DNA of 64,000 bases from Candidatus Thiodiazotropha sp. (ex Myrtea sp. 'scaly one' KF741663). Its GTDB lineage: Bacteria; Pseudomonadota; Gammaproteobacteria; Chromatiales; Chromatiaceae. Positions within the stretch are counted from its first letter, which is position 1. Every line of letters begins with the position of its first letter. Shown one piece after another: positions 56,207 to 64,000 of the stretch. The translations under genes were made by a program, and so were the position numbers. The notes below the pieces were generated by a model. The model searched no databases, had not been told where the DNA came from, and was given only the letters and a program-made list of their open reading frames with translations. The stretch is from NCBI GenBank assembly GCA_025655555.1, contig JAHXIQ010000002.1, forward strand, positions 1 through 64,000, in the 5' to 3' direction.

Positions 56207-57213
56207 GCCAGTAGCCTATCCAGGTTTTCGATTACCTGCGCCGCAGATAGCTGTTTTAGGCAGTTGAGATGCTCCAGTGGGCACTCTCGCTTGAAACAGG
56301 GGCTGCATTCGAGTCCAAGCCGGACAATGCTCGCATTACTGTTAAGCGGTGGCGTGAAGCCTGGATCGGTGGAACCATATACCGCTATCAGGGGACGCTG
56401 CAAAGCGGCTGCCACATGCATAAGCCCTGAGTCATTGCTCACCACCGCATCCGCTAAAGAGAGTAAGGCAACAGCTTGCTCCAGTGAGGTCTGCCCACTC
56501 AAGTCGACACACTTTGATTCGGACTGAGTATTGATTTCAGCACAGACCTCGGCATCCTTATCCGAACCGAACAGCCACACTTGCCAGCCTTGATCAAGAT
56601 AGTACCGTGCCACTTCAGCATAGGCTGATTCGGGCCAGCGCTTTGCCGGACCAAACTCGGCGCCAGGACAAAGTGCCAATATCGGGCTATCATTTTTCGT
56701 CAGCCCCAATGCCGAAACCGCCTCGTCCGCCTCTCCTAATTCAACTATCAGGCTGGGAGGTTCGATCTCCGGTAGTGCTTTCTCATCTGACGGCAACGCC
56801 AGCGCAACGAAACGTTGAACCATCATGGGCAATCGATGCTTGTCGAGCCGACGGATATCATTCAGCAACCCATAGCGCATCTCACCAACCCAACCGGTAC
56901 GCTTTGGAATGCCGGCAAAGACAGGGATCAGTGCAGACTTAAGGGAATTTGGCAGAAGAATGGCCTGATCATAGCCTCCTGCACGCAACGTTCGACCTAC
57001 CCGCCAACGCTGAGACAATCCCAACCTGCCATGCCCCAGCGGCATATCGATCACACCCCGGACCTCCGGCATATGCTTCAGCAGGGGACGGCTCCAGGCC
57101 GGTGCCAACACATCGATCTCGGCATCCGGCTGACGGCTCTTGATTGCTTTAAATAGTGTCTGGGCCATCACCATATCGCCAGCCCAGGAGGGGCCGACGA
57201 TCAGGATGCGCAT
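56203..57213 (-). CDS. waaF: ADP-heptose:LPS heptosyltransferase II WaaF
   Basis: A 336-residue GT9 enzyme that adds the second heptose to the inner core. RILIVGPSWAGDMVMAQTLFKAIK is diagnostic of WaaF, with ILLPNSLKSALIPVFAGIPKRTGW and SNDSGLMHVAAALQRPLIAVYGSTDP; CSPCFKRECPLEHLNCLKQL closes it. Start ATG at 57213, preferred to GTG at 57225. Upstream is the zf-CHCC gene, downstream waaC. Confidence 0.95.
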   Translation of the reverse strand: MRILIVGPSWAGDMVMAQTLFKAIKSRQPDAEIDVLAPAWSRPLLKHMPEVRGVIDMPLGHGRLGLSQRWRVGRTLRAGGYDQAILLPNSLKSALIPVFAGIPKRTGWVGEMRYGLLNDIRRLDKHRLPMMVQRFVALALPSDEKALPEIEPPSLIVELGEADEAVSALGLTKNDSPILALCPGAEFGPAKRWPESAYAEVARYYLDQGWQVWLFGSDKDAEVCAEINTQSESKCVDLSGQTSLEQAVALLSLADAVVSNDSGLMHVAAALQRPLIAVYGSTDPGFTPPLNSNASIVRLGLECSPCFKRECPLEHLNCLKQLSAAQVIENLDRLLA

Positions 57214-57237
57214 TGCACTGCTCACTCAGTCGCGTGA

Positions 57238-57426
57238 TCAGTCAGTGAGCTGGTAACGGGCACCGCAATAGGGACAGGTTGCCGTGCCGCTCTTCTCGAT
57301 AGGCAGGTAGACACGAGGATGCAGATCAGCCACGGCGTCACCGGGACGCGGGCAACTCAATGGGAGATCGTTGCGCGTCACCTTGAGAATCTCCTGTTGT
57401 GGAGTTTGGGTCTCTGCCTGTGCCAT
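57238..57426 (-). CDS. Zinc-finger (zf-CHCC) domain protein
   Basis: A 62-residue protein with the C-x...-H...C-x2-C pattern of the zf-CHCC family (LSCPRPGDAVADLHPRVYL, then TCPYCGARYQL), related to a subunit of mitochondrial complex I. Function in bacteria is unknown. The ATG at 57426 has AGGAGAAG ahead, inside the last codons of ilvE. The placement ilvE-zfCHCC-waaF recurs in related gammaproteobacteria, from general knowledge. Confidence 0.88.
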   Translation of the reverse strand: MAQAETQTPQQEILKVTRNDLPLSCPRPGDAVADLHPRVYLPIEKSGTATCPYCGARYQLTD

Positions 57427-57443
57427 TTTTGCTTCTCCTGAAT

Positions 57444-58370
57444 TCAGACCAGCGCCAGCCATTCCTGGTGGGCATCGAGGCGCCCATGAACCAGATCAAA
57501 ATAGGTCTTCTGCAACCGTTCTGTGATCGGGCCGCGGCTACCGCTGCCGATGGCCCTGTTATCTACCTCGCGGATCGGCGTCACTTCCGCTGCCGTACCC
57601 GTAAAAAAGGCTTCATCGGCAATATAGACCTCATCACGGGTGATGCGTTTCTCGATAACCTGGTAACCCATCTCCTCAGCAAGTGCGATGACAGTCTTGC
57701 GGGTAATACCATCCAGTGCGGAGGTTAAATCGGGTGTATAGATGATACCGTCGCGAATGATGAAGACATTCTCGCCAGAGCCTTCCATGACGTAACCCTC
57801 GGCATCCAGTAACAGCGCCTCGTCATAGCCGTCGTGCAGCGCCTCCTGCAAGGCCATCATCGAGTTCATGTAGTTGCCGTTGGCCTTGGCCCGGCACATG
57901 GTGATGTTGACATGGTGGCGGGTGAAAGAAGAGACGCGGATACGAATCCCCCTCTCCATATTCTCGGCACCCAGATAGGCGCCCCACTCCCAGGCTGCCA
58001 CCATGCAGTGGACCCTGAGATTATCGGCTCTGATACCCATACCCTCGGAACCGTAGAAACACATGGGCCGGATATAGGCAGAGTCGAGATTGTTCTCCCG
58101 TACAGCCGCCTTCTGTGCCGCAACCAGGGTATCGGAATCATAGGGCATCGGCATATTGAGGATATGCGCGGAGCGGAACAACCGGTCCGTATGTTCCTGC
58201 AGGCGAAAAATGGCTGTGCCTTGCTCGGCATGGTAGGCCCGCACGCCTTCGAATACACCCATGCCATAGTGCAAGGTATGGGTCAGCACGTGGGTCTTCG
58301 CCTCGCGCCAGGGGACCATTTCGCCATCCAGCCAGATGACTCCGTCGCGGTCAGCCATTGTCGACATCAT
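57444..58370 (-). CDS. ilvE: Branched-chain amino acid aminotransferase IlvE
   Basis: A 308-residue PLP fold-type IV enzyme that makes valine, leucine and isoleucine from their keto acids with glutamate. The PLP lysine is in CRAKANGNYMNSMMALQEA, followed by VMEGSGENVFIIRDG and LDGITRKTVI. WLDGEMVPWREAKTHVLTHTLHYG is the N-terminal signature. The ATG at 58370 overlaps the glnE stop (ATGA), with GAGAG upstream in glnE; further in-frame ATGs at 58367 and 58358 are possible. Confidence 0.95.
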   Translation of the reverse strand: MMSTMADRDGVIWLDGEMVPWREAKTHVLTHTLHYGMGVFEGVRAYHAEQGTAIFRLQEHTDRLFRSAHILNMPMPYDSDTLVAAQKAAVRENNLDSAYIRPMCFYGSEGMGIRADNLRVHCMVAAWEWGAYLGAENMERGIRIRVSSFTRHHVNITMCRAKANGNYMNSMMALQEALHDGYDEALLLDAEGYVMEGSGENVFIIRDGIIYTPDLTSALDGITRKTVIALAEEMGYQVIEKRITRDEVYIADEAFFTGTAAEVTPIREVDNRAIGSGSRGPITERLQKTYFDLVHGRLDAHQEWLALV

Positions 58371-61246
58371 GGGAACATCTCTCGTTCAATTTTCTTGTTT
58401 TGCATTAACCAGGACCAAATATCCTGCACCAGCGCCGCCTCTTCAGCGAGTTTCTGACTATCCACCAGCGCCTCTTGATCCTGTAGCGCAGTGCGATGAT
58501 AGGCCGCACGCAGCACCTTGTAGACCCCCATCAGCCTGTCCGCGGCGTGATCACTCAGCAGCCCGAGCCTGGAGAGGGTCTCCAGCAAGCGGATATTGTC
58601 GCTCCAGACCAAAAGGTCTGGATAATCATGCGCCCACCGAAGGACCGTGTATTGAACCATAAATTCTATATCGACGATACCGCCTACACCCTGCTTGAGA
58701 TCAAACCTTTCCGACGTACTCTTGTCCAGACTGGCGCGCATTTTTTCGCGCATCTCAACCACTTCTTTTTGTAGCTTATCCGCATCCCTGGATTGGCCGA
58801 GGATCTCATGCCGGATTGAGTCGAAACGCTCTTTGATGCTTTTGTCTCCTGCCACCACCCGCGTACGGATCAGGGCTTGGTGCTCCCAAGTCCATGCGCT
58901 GTTCAGCTGGTAGGTTTCAAACATATCGAGAGAGCTGACCATCATGCCGGAATTCCCGTTGGGACGCAGTCGCATATCGACTTCATAGAGGATGCCCGAG
59001 GGTGTCCGGGTGGTCATAAGATGAATAATACGCTGAGCCATGCGGGCGTAGAAGACGTCCACAGATACAGGCTTCGCACCGTCTGTCATGGCATTTCTAT
59101 TTGGACAACCATGCAGGAAGACCATATCCAGATCGGAGCTATAACCCAGCTCTATACCCCCCAGCTTGCCATACCCTACGACGGCAAAACCTGTCTCATC
59201 CGGTGCCAAACCCGGAGGGTGGCCATGCCGCCTGGCCATCTCACGATAGGCCAGCCGGATCACCTGCTCCACCACGCTCTCCGCAATCCAGGTGAGGTAA
59301 TCGCTCACCACCATCAGGGGTATCTGCCCGGTAATATCCGCCGCTGCCACCCGCAACATATTGCTCTGGGAAAATTGACGCAAACGCTCCATCTGGTTCT
59401 CCAGATCATCCTCGTCGATGCGAGAAAGCTGATCGGCCAGATCAGAGACCAGTCCATCCCGTTTGAGTGGCGAGTAGAGCCGACGCGGATCGAGTAGTTC
59501 ATCAAGCAATATGGGATGGCGTGACAGCAGATTGGCAATCCAGGGACTGACGCCCATCAGCTTCACCAACTGGGAGAGCACCATCGGGTTCTCCACCAGT
59601 AGCGCAATGTAGGCAGTACGCTGGACGACCGCCTCCAGCAGATCCAGCACACGCTGCAGCGTAATGTCCGATCTTTCCGATCGACCTACCGCATCCAGCA
59701 ATAACGGCATCAATTGGCCAAGCCGCTCATGCCCTTTTGTACTGAGGCGGCGACAGGCATGGCAACGCCGAAATATCTCCAGGCGCCGCAAGACAGCATC
59801 GGGGTCATGAAAACCCGCTGCCTGTAACTCTGCTGTGGCATGCCCCGCATCCGAGATGCCTTGCCATACACCAGTAAGCGGTTGGGTCTCCTCCTCTGCC
59901 TCAGCCTGAGGCGCGGCAAAGACCATATCGAAATGACCCTGTACCCGCTTGCGATGCGCCTCAAGTATGGGCACAAAGGTATCCCATGAGCCGAAACCCA
60001 TGGCCCTGGCCAGGCGCAATTTATTCGGTTCGTCGGCTGGCAACAGGTGTGTCTGCCTGTCCTGCCAGGCCTGTACACGATTTTCCACCAGACGCAGAAA
60101 AGAGTAGGCCTCAGTCAACTCACGCACGACATATTCCGGCATCAACTCCCGGGTTTTCAGGACCTGCAATACCGAGAGAATAGGCCGTATCTGTAAATCC
60201 TTGTCCCGGCCACCCCGGATCAGCTGAAACGCCTGACCGATAAACTCGATCTCACGAATACCGCCGGGGCCGAGCTTGATGTTTGCTTCCATGCCTTTTT
60301 TATGAAGCTCGCTGCTGATCATCTGCTTCATATCGCGTAGCGACTCGATGGCGCTGAAATCGAGATAGCGGCGATAGACAAATGGGCGAAGCATGGCCAT
60401 CAGCACTTTGCCTGACTCCGGGTCTCCCGCCACCACCCGCGCCTTGATCATGGCGTAACGCTCCCATTCCCGCGCCTGGGAACCGTAGTAGCTCTCCATG
60501 GCAGCGAAACTCATCGCCAGGGGCCCCACGCTACCGAACGGGCGCAACCGGGTATCGACGCGAAACACGAACCCTTCCGCCGTATGGTTGTCCAGCGCTG
60601 GTACCAACCGCTGACAAAGACGGATAAAAAATTGCTCGTTTGTGAGCCGGCGGGGACCGTCTGTCTGACCCGATTCAGGATAGGCGAAGATGAGATCGAT
60701 ATCAGATGAGAGGTTGAGTTCCCGCGCCCCCAGTTTCCCCATGCCAAGCACTACCAGAGGCTGCGCCTCCCCTTCCGCATTGCGGGGCGTTCCCATATCC
60801 CGACAGGTCCACTCGTAGAGCAGCGCAAGCGGCTGGTCGATACAGGTGTCAGCCAGCGCGGAAAGGTCCTCCAGTGTCTCATCGAGGGGCGCCAATCCGC
60901 CGATATCCCGCCAGATGATGCGCACCATCTGCTCGCGCCTGAACTGTCGCAAGCAGACAGACAGCGCCGCTTCATCGGCAACGCTCTCCAGTTGCAACGC
61001 AAGCTTTGTACTGAGTTCATTCTCTGCATATTTTCTGTCGAGTTCACCCGCCTGGTAGAGGGTGAGCAGTAGCGAGGGGTACCTTAAGCAGGCCTGTGCC
61101 ACATAGTCACTCGCCTCCCATACCCGCATCAGTGCCTGCTGAAAGACCTCACTCTCAGGCAAATCAAGCCCGGCGTCAGTCAGCTTTTCACCCCACTGCT
61201 GCCACTGTTTTTCTGTTTCGTTTTGCAGATCCAATGCTCTTCTCAT
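58367..61246 (-). CDS. glnE: Bifunctional glutamine synthetase adenylyltransferase/deadenylase GlnE
   Basis: A 959-residue enzyme that adds or removes AMP on glutamine synthetase under PII control. Two nucleotidyltransferase cores are complete: GMGKLGARELNLSSDIDLIF in the N-terminal half (deadenylylation) and GYGKLGGIELGYSSDLDMVF in the C-terminal half (adenylylation). Length matches E. coli GlnE (946). It heads the leftward string glnE-ilvE-zfCHCC-waa, with ATGA overlap into ilvE. Confidence 0.96.
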   Translation of the reverse strand: MRRALDLQNETEKQWQQWGEKLTDAGLDLPESEVFQQALMRVWEASDYVAQACLRYPSLLLTLYQAGELDRKYAENELSTKLALQLESVADEAALSVCLRQFRREQMVRIIWRDIGGLAPLDETLEDLSALADTCIDQPLALLYEWTCRDMGTPRNAEGEAQPLVVLGMGKLGARELNLSSDIDLIFAYPESGQTDGPRRLTNEQFFIRLCQRLVPALDNHTAEGFVFRVDTRLRPFGSVGPLAMSFAAMESYYGSQAREWERYAMIKARVVAGDPESGKVLMAMLRPFVYRRYLDFSAIESLRDMKQMISSELHKKGMEANIKLGPGGIREIEFIGQAFQLIRGGRDKDLQIRPILSVLQVLKTRELMPEYVVRELTEAYSFLRLVENRVQAWQDRQTHLLPADEPNKLRLARAMGFGSWDTFVPILEAHRKRVQGHFDMVFAAPQAEAEEETQPLTGVWQGISDAGHATAELQAAGFHDPDAVLRRLEIFRRCHACRRLSTKGHERLGQLMPLLLDAVGRSERSDITLQRVLDLLEAVVQRTAYIALLVENPMVLSQLVKLMGVSPWIANLLSRHPILLDELLDPRRLYSPLKRDGLVSDLADQLSRIDEDDLENQMERLRQFSQSNMLRVAAADITGQIPLMVVSDYLTWIAESVVEQVIRLAYREMARRHGHPPGLAPDETGFAVVGYGKLGGIELGYSSDLDMVFLHGCPNRNAMTDGAKPVSVDVFYARMAQRIIHLMTTRTPSGILYEVDMRLRPNGNSGMMVSSLDMFETYQLNSAWTWEHQALIRTRVVAGDKSIKERFDSIRHEILGQSRDADKLQKEVVEMREKMRASLDKSTSERFDLKQGVGGIVDIEFMVQYTVLRWAHDYPDLLVWSDNIRLLETLSRLGLLSDHAADRLMGVYKVLRAAYHRTALQDQEALVDSQKLAEEAALVQDIWSWLMQNKKIEREMFP

Positions 61247-61543
61247 TATCCGGTTTCACACACTGACATCGCGCCCTACAACAGAGAGGCAGGTGCTGTG
61301 TCTACTACACTTCTCGCATAGGGCGTTTGGTTATTCAGTGCCAGGTCGTTTCTAAATACACCAGTCTATCAGCAATTAACTCATCTAAAGCAACCGGTAG
61401 CGTCAGGGGCATCACCATATTGGACGGATTACCTCGAAGCAGGCATTTTCTCTGCACGTGTTGCAGTTCGCTGAGAATCTAACTGCCACAATGACTCGTA
61501 TCAACTTAAGACAGCAGTGACTTAATATAATGGGTATACAAGA
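61247..61543. other. Divergent intergenic region, glnE versus FMN protein
   Basis: About 300 bases between the leftward glnE and the rightward glutamate-synthase-like gene. It must hold both promoters; none could be assigned with confidence and no repeat was recognised. Two nitrogen-related genes diverging here makes a shared regulator site plausible but unseen. Confidence 0.3.
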
Positions 61544-63100
61544 ATGGATTGGCTGAGTTTTTTTTCGATGCAGGGTGCGGCACTTTTCTCTGCACTGTTT
61601 ATCCTTTTGATTGGTATCGGTGTACTGCTCGTCATCTCACTCTTCATCATCGATCTTTCACAGACTAAGGATGCCATTCGCCATAACTTTCCGGTTATCG
61701 GACGATTTCGCACACTGTTCAGCCGTCTCGGCGAGTTTTTCCGCCAATACTTTTTTGCCATGGACCGGGAGGAGATGCCCTTCAACCGTGCAGAACGGGA
61801 GTGGGTCTATCACTCCGCTGCCGGGGTCGACAATACCATCGCCTTCGGCTCTACCAAGCCACTCAGCGCACCCGGCACCGTGCTCTTCATCAATACACCG
61901 TTCCCCACACTGGATGAAGACGCTTTCCATACCCCGCCGATATTGATCGGGCCAGGTTGCCGAGAACCCTATGAGGCCACTTCACTGATTCATATCTCCG
62001 GCATGAGTTATGGCGCGATTTCTATTCCGGCTGTGCGCGCCCTCTCCCGGGGCGCCAAGCTCTCGGGGTGCTGGCTGAATACTGGCGAAGGGGGACTATC
62101 GCCCTACCATCTGGAGGGGGGATGTGATCTGGTGTTCCAAATCGGTACCGCCAAGTATGGCGTCAGAAATCCTGACGGTAGCCTCAGTGATGAGCGGCTC
62201 AGAGAGATTGCCGCCGTACCCCAAATAAAGATGTTCGAGATCAAGTTGAGTCAGGGTGCGAAGCCGGGTAAAGGCGGCATACTACCCGGCAAAAAAGTCA
62301 CCGAAGAGATCGCCGAAATCAGAGGCATACCGAAGGGTGAAGACTCTATCTCTCCCAATCGTCATCCCGAGATATCCAACTTCTCTGAGCTGCTGTCGTT
62401 TATCAATCGCATACGCGATATCACCGGCAAGCCTGTCGGCTTCAAGATTGCGGTTGGCGCGCATGGCTGGCTGGAGGAGATGTGCGACATGATCCACCAA
62501 TGCGGCACCGCCTGTGCACCTGACTTCATCACCATTGATGGGGGTGACGGCGGCACTGGCGCTGCACCCATGCCATTAATGGACAGCGTGGGTCTACCAA
62601 TTAAAGCCGCCCTGCCGAAAGTGGTGGACATCCTGCAGCAACACGGCCTGAGAAACCGCATCAAGGTGATCGCCTCAGGCAAACTGATCAATCCCTCCGA
62701 GACTGCCTGGGCATTCTGCGCCGGGGCTGATTTTGTCACCTCCGCACGTGGCTTTATGCTCGCCATGGGCTGTATCCAGGCTTTGAAATGCAACAAAAAC
62801 ACCTGCCCAACCGGAATCACCACACACAACAAGCGATTGCAGCAGGGCCTCAACCCCATAGAAAAGGCTGAACGGATCAAAAACTTTGTGCATAAAATCC
62901 ACTATGGCAGCGGTCTGATTGCACATGCCTGCGGCGTACCCCATCCACGCGCGCTACGCCGTAGTCACTGTCAGATCGTACAGGCCAATACGCAGCCTGT
63001 TCCGCTCGATGAACTCTACCCTTACCAGGAAACGCTAGCGGAATATCGGCCATCAGCATCACAAAAAACGCCTCAACAAGAAACAGAGTTGGATCTGTAA
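61544..63100 (+). CDS. Second membrane-anchored FMN-binding glutamate-synthase-like protein
   Basis: A 518-residue paralogue of the protein at 39685-41211, with the same plan: one N-terminal TM helix, then IDLSQTKDAIRHNFPVIGRFR, and the GltB-type synthase domain. The 3Fe-4S cysteines are kept (CIQALKCNKNTC), as are NTGEGGLSPYH, SQGAKPGKGG and DGGDGGTGAAPMP. The C-terminus differs and ends in a Gln/Glu-rich tail. It diverges from glnE, so a link to nitrogen metabolism is tempting though not shown. Confidence 0.85.
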   Translation: MDWLSFFSMQGAALFSALFILLIGIGVLLVISLFIIDLSQTKDAIRHNFPVIGRFRTLFSRLGEFFRQYFFAMDREEMPFNRAEREWVYHSAAGVDNTIAFGSTKPLSAPGTVLFINTPFPTLDEDAFHTPPILIGPGCREPYEATSLIHISGMSYGAISIPAVRALSRGAKLSGCWLNTGEGGLSPYHLEGGCDLVFQIGTAKYGVRNPDGSLSDERLREIAAVPQIKMFEIKLSQGAKPGKGGILPGKKVTEEIAEIRGIPKGEDSISPNRHPEISNFSELLSFINRIRDITGKPVGFKIAVGAHGWLEEMCDMIHQCGTACAPDFITIDGGDGGTGAAPMPLMDSVGLPIKAALPKVVDILQQHGLRNRIKVIASGKLINPSETAWAFCAGADFVTSARGFMLAMGCIQALKCNKNTCPTGITTHNKRLQQGLNPIEKAERIKNFVHKIHYGSGLIAHACGVPHPRALRRSHCQIVQANTQPVPLDELYPYQETLAEYRPSASQKTPQQETELDL

Positions 63101-63141
63101 TACACACACAGAAAATGACGGCAGATACTGACGCAATGAAA

Positions 63142-63161
63142 ACGGCGCCCGAAGGCGCCGT
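63142..63161. terminator. Hairpin between converging genes
   Basis: ACGGCGCC and GGCGCCGT pair around CGAA. On the minus strand it is followed by TTTTC and thus may end the chemoreceptor transcript; on the plus strand TCTCGT follows, which is poorer. Confidence 0.7.
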
Positions 63162-63192
63162 CTCGTATCATCCCTAGCTATCAAAAATAAGA

Positions 63193-64000
63193 TCAGGTGC
63201 TTATCTTGGCTTGAATCGCCTGAATCAAGCGAACAATCTCTTCTGACAGAGGACCAACACGCTGATACTCTTTTTCAGCCGCTACCATATCACCCTGCTT
63301 TTTCAGTTCAGCAATCCGTTTAATCAGCTCGTGAAGTTCCCGGTGTGGCTTCTCGATCTGCTTTATCTCACTGAGGTGTGAGAACTCTTTTTGACCGACA
63401 CTCTCATACCACTTACCGAACCCACACGCATGGTGGTTGAAGGCAACCTGCTCATCCAAAGAACCTTTGCCGTCAAGGAAGCCGCGGATCTTGGTCTTCC
63501 AACTCAAATGCGCCGTCATCGCATGCTGCAATTGCTGGCAATTGGCATCTCCGGTATTGAATTGGCCCAGCAGCTTGCCCAACTCATCGATCTCCCGGGA
63601 CATCTGCTCACTGTTCTCATAACTGCGGGATGAGTCGCGGGCAGTCTCTTCCGCGACATGGGTGATCTCCACGATATTGCGATTGATATCCTCAGCGACT
63701 GCACTCTGCTCCTCAGCAGCCGTTGCGATCTGTGCGCTCATTTGAGAGATACTGTCGACCACCTGAGTGATCTCTTCTAAAGACTGATGCGCCCGGCCGG
63801 CCTGCTCAACACTTTCCGCTGCCTGTTCCTGACTGGTCTCCATCACGGTGACTGTCTGCCGCACACCGGCCTGCAGACTCTCGATCATCTCCTGAATCTC
63901 CTCGGTGGAGTCCTGCGTACGTTTGGCCAGGGTCCGCACCTCATCCGCCACAACCGCAAAACCACGCCCCTGTTCACCGGCTCGTGCTGCCTCTATCGCT
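63193..64000 (-). CDS. Methyl-accepting chemotaxis protein with C-terminal CZB domain (5' end outside window)
   Basis: Only the C-terminal 268 codons are visible; the frame continues past 64000. The chemoreceptor hairpin tip is read at the edge as [25 protein letters not shown]. The signalling helices are followed by a chemoreceptor zinc-binding (CZB) domain with the [14 protein letters not shown] motif (His/Cys zinc ligands) and a helix containing [15 protein letters not shown] domains bind zinc and report oxidants such as hypochlorite or zinc itself in some receptors. The N-terminal sensor is unknown. The first visible in-frame ATG/GTG at 63951 is not the true start. Confidence 0.93.
   Translation of the reverse strand, partial: AIEAARAGEQGRGFAVVADEVRTLAKRTQDSTEEIQEMIESLQAGVRQTVTVMETSQEQAAESVEQAGRAHQSLEEITQVVDSISQMSAQIATAAEEQSAVAEDINRNIVEITHVAEETARDSSRSYENSEQMSREIDELGKLLGQFNTGDANCQQLQHAMTAHLSWKTKIRGFLDGKGSLDEQVAFNHHACGFGKWYESVGQKEFSHLSEIKQIEKPHRELHELIKRIAELKKQGDMVAAEKEYQRVGPLSEEIVRLIQAIQAKIST

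Overview
The window reads as chromosome of a free-living or symbiotic gammaproteobacterium. The evidence is the RapA helicase, the AcnD/PrpF form of the methylcitrate cycle, GlnE-IlvE-WaaF gene order, WaaA/HldE/MsbA/LpxL lipopolysaccharide genes, a TPP-riboswitch-controlled thiC and several small c-type cytochromes. A DsrC-type protein plus cytochromes c4 and c5-like suggest a sulfur-oxidising lineage (Chromatiales, Sedimenticola or Thiodiazotropha-like); that placement is inference. No transposase, phage, CRISPR, rRNA or tRNA gene was seen.

Layout. 0-9 kb: a bacteriohemerythrin, an NlpC/P60 lipoprotein, an orphan DRE-TIM aldolase, an RND efflux pair, a HAD phosphatase whose nucleophile Asp is Asn, and a DsrC-like protein behind an FNR-like box. 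9-18 kb: creA with an overlapping zinc-ribbon gene, a diguanylate cyclase, an EEP-fold hydrolase, cytochrome c4, a HIT/GalT-like protein, a PCu(A)C copper chaperone, a small cytochrome c, and a YqhA/DUF123 pair. 18-27 kb: rapA, a PAS-GGDEF-EAL protein, rsuA, riboswitch-thiC, a Pcm-like methyltransferase and an isochorismatase-fold protein.

27.4-36.7 kb is the propionate (2-methylcitrate) unit. prpE has its own promoter, and a GntR/FCD regulator leads prpB-prpC-acnD-prpF. Both promoters share one architecture: a TGTCGACA palindrome over the -35, a TATAAA -10 seventeen bases later, and a second TGTCGACA about 62 bases downstream. This strongly suggests joint control by the GntR protein. Every gap in the operon except prpB-prpC carries a palindromic repeat.

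37-41 kb holds an outer-membrane beta-barrel protein, a secreted Cys-rich protein with seven propeller-like repeats, and the first of two membrane-anchored glutamate-synthase-like FMN proteins; its paralogue lies at 61.5 kb.

41.5-61.2 kb is lipopolysaccharide biosynthesis: waaA and lpxL diverge, hldE-FAD oxidoreductase-aldo/keto reductase run leftward, msbA and an fkbM methyltransferase run rightward. A ten-gene leftward string follows (glnE, ilvE, zf-CHCC, waaF, waaC, four glycosyltransferase-type genes and waaL, three of the joints overlapping by ATGA or more). The right edge cuts a CZB-domain chemoreceptor.

The most distinctive non-coding feature is a complete 271-bp MITE-like element at 43912-44182. 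It has 34-bp terminal inverted repeats, two internal hairpins and TA ends, and it supplies the stop codon of the neighbouring gene. Related ends occur at 27.4 kb and, more weakly, at 1.0 kb.
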